The translations under genes and the position numbers were made by a program. The notes under the pieces are model-generated. The model saw only the letters and a program-made list of their open reading frames with translations, had not been told where the DNA came from and made no database searches. Shown here piece by piece: positions 63,299 through 64,000 of a stretch of DNA of 64,000 nt; the stretch's first letter is position 1; each line of letters starts with the position of its first letter. This DNA comes from Nonomuraea antri (GTDB lineage: Bacteria > Actinomycetota > Actinomycetes > Streptosporangiales > Streptosporangiaceae), in assembly GCF_013283785.1 (NCBI RefSeq), contig NZ_JABCPZ010000015.1:1-64000 (forward strand), written 5' to 3'.

Positions 63299-63712
63299 CT
63301 ACCGCCGCAGGCCGGTGATCCGGGTCAGGGTCTCGAAGCCGTCGTCCGTGCCCGGCCAGTGCCGTCGTACCGCCTCCAGCCCGGCCCGCCGCACCACCGA
63401 CCGCAGCACGGCCGTGACGATGATGGCGTCGTCGGCGTACCCGAGCACGGGGATGAAGTCCGGGATCAGGTCGAACGGCAGCGCCAGGTACACCAGCAGC
63501 GCCCCGAGCAGCACCCGCACCCCGCGCGGCAGGCCGGGGTCGGCGGCCAGCCGCCGGACGAGCCGCAGCACGTCCGGGAGCAACCGCAGGGACTCGCGCA
63601 GCAGCCCGCCGCGCGGACGGACCGCGACCAGCACCGCGACCAGCGCCACCCAGCACACCGCGAGGGCGACGGCCAGCCCGATGGCCAGGTCCGCCCACCA
63701 CATCCCGGTCAC
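63299..63712 (-). CDS. YkvA/DUF1232-family membrane protein
   Basis: The 137-residue protein has an N-terminal helix (W-A-D-L-A-I-G-L-A-V-A-L-A-V). The DUF1232 core follows (L-L-G-A-L-L-V-Y-L-A-L-P-F-D-L-I-P-D-F-I-P-V-L-G-Y-A-D-D), the classic P-x-D-L-I-P-D motif of YkvA proteins. Function unknown; such proteins are often membrane-associated. GTG 63712 has AAGGAGCC at good distance and is preferred over ATG 63703. Confidence 0.82.
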   Translation of the reverse strand: MTGMWWADLAIGLAVALAVCWVALVAVLVAVRPRGGLLRESLRLLPDVLRLVRRLAADPGLPRGVRVLLGALLVYLALPFDLIPDFIPVLGYADDAIIVTAVLRSVVRRAGLEAVRRHWPGTDDGFETLTRITGLRR

Positions 63713-63893
63713 GAGGCTCCTTGAACGTCCGGATCGAAGGACACGCGAGTGCTCATTGTTCACGAAGCCGCGCGCCGGCGCCGCATCCACCCCCTGGAGC
63801 TGGGGATGAACCAGGTATGGAACGTTCCCGGCAATCACGACAGGTTCGGCGAAGGGGTGGAGCGAACGAGCCTCGGCCGATAGATTAGATGTA

Positions 63894-63906
63894 TTCCTAG
63901 TAGGAA
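63894..63906 (+). promoter_or_regulatory. Dyad in the promoter region of the last gene
   Basis: TTCCTA-G-TAGGAA (63894-63906) is a perfect 13-bp dyad within an AT-rich promoter-like stretch (63880-63912), 26 bp before the TTG start of the final gene. It may be an operator; the regulator is unknown. Confidence 0.45.
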
Positions 63907-63931
63907 ATAGAGACTAGGAGGAGGTGCCGGC

Positions 63932-64000
63932 TTGAAGCAGGATCTGAGAACGATCGTCAAGGCATTGCCCGACCACCTGTTCACCGTCCACGACGGCAAC
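63932..64000 (+). CDS. Partial gene leaving the window (first 23 codons)
   Basis: TTG 63932 is preceded by a strong AGGAGG (63917-63922) and opens a frame reading K-Q-D-L-R-T-I-V-K-A-L-P-D-H-L to the edge. The upstream AT-rich promoter stretch and dyad support a real start. Too little is visible to assign a family. Confidence 0.55.
   Translation, partial: MKQDLRTIVKALPDHLFTVHDGN

Overview
The window is about 72% GC with dense, alternating-strand genes, frequent ATGA/GTGA start-stop overlaps and several GTG starts. Together with two DUF574-type SAM methyltransferases, an IclR-type pob pair, a LigD-like polymerase and a class III lanthipeptide locus, this suggests a filamentous actinomycete. 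Streptosporangiaceae such as Nonomuraea are plausible, but that placement is inference from gene content.

Layout. 1-4,090: a DsbA-like/CcdA redox pair, a CGNR zinc-finger regulator divergent from an EamA exporter that carries an apparent frameshift, and an MscS channel. 4,111-7,680: class Ia ribonucleotide reductase nrdAB behind a cobalamin riboswitch and candidate NrdR boxes. 7,679-14,224: a TctC-like lipoprotein, a DUF574 methyltransferase, glmS and an exported amidase. 14,313-14,697: four tRNAs (Gly, Cys, Gly, Val), followed by a gene-poor stretch with a decayed 15/16-bp repeat. 15,409-23,714: a flavin oxidoreductase, a second DUF574 methyltransferase, a PaoABC-like molybdenum aldehyde oxidoreductase with its TetR regulator and operator, and a TM-helix protein. 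23,772-40,893: catabolic and housekeeping enzymes (PobA with an IclR regulator, a TPP-dependent oxidase, a LigD-like polymerase, FAD and acyl-CoA enzymes with a PaaX regulator, GCS2 ligase, SDR, zinc ADH).

41,049-51,241 is the most interesting region: a class III lanthipeptide (SapB/AmfS-type) cluster. On the minus strand, in order of transcription, lie a DesK-like histidine kinase, the LanKC synthetase, a 43-residue precursor peptide gene not called as an ORF, a hairpin, two half-size ABC exporters with complementary degenerate ATP sites, and a prolyl oligopeptidase that is the likely leader protease. A RamR/DesR-like response regulator sits convergently at the far end. Read together: the kinase and regulator sense and switch on the cluster, LanKC installs labionin or lanthionine rings in the precursor, the ABC pair exports it, and the oligopeptidase trims the leader.

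51,427-64,000: an aldo/keto reductase, a hairpin array, a uridine-kinase-like P-loop protein, two SUKH (SMI1/KNR4) proteins, GNAT, a membrane-anchored HTH protein, a cytoplasmic class A beta-lactamase-fold hydrolase, RidA, PolX, a free-standing adenylation-carrier-thioesterase protein, a YkvA protein and the first 23 codons of a gene leaving the window.
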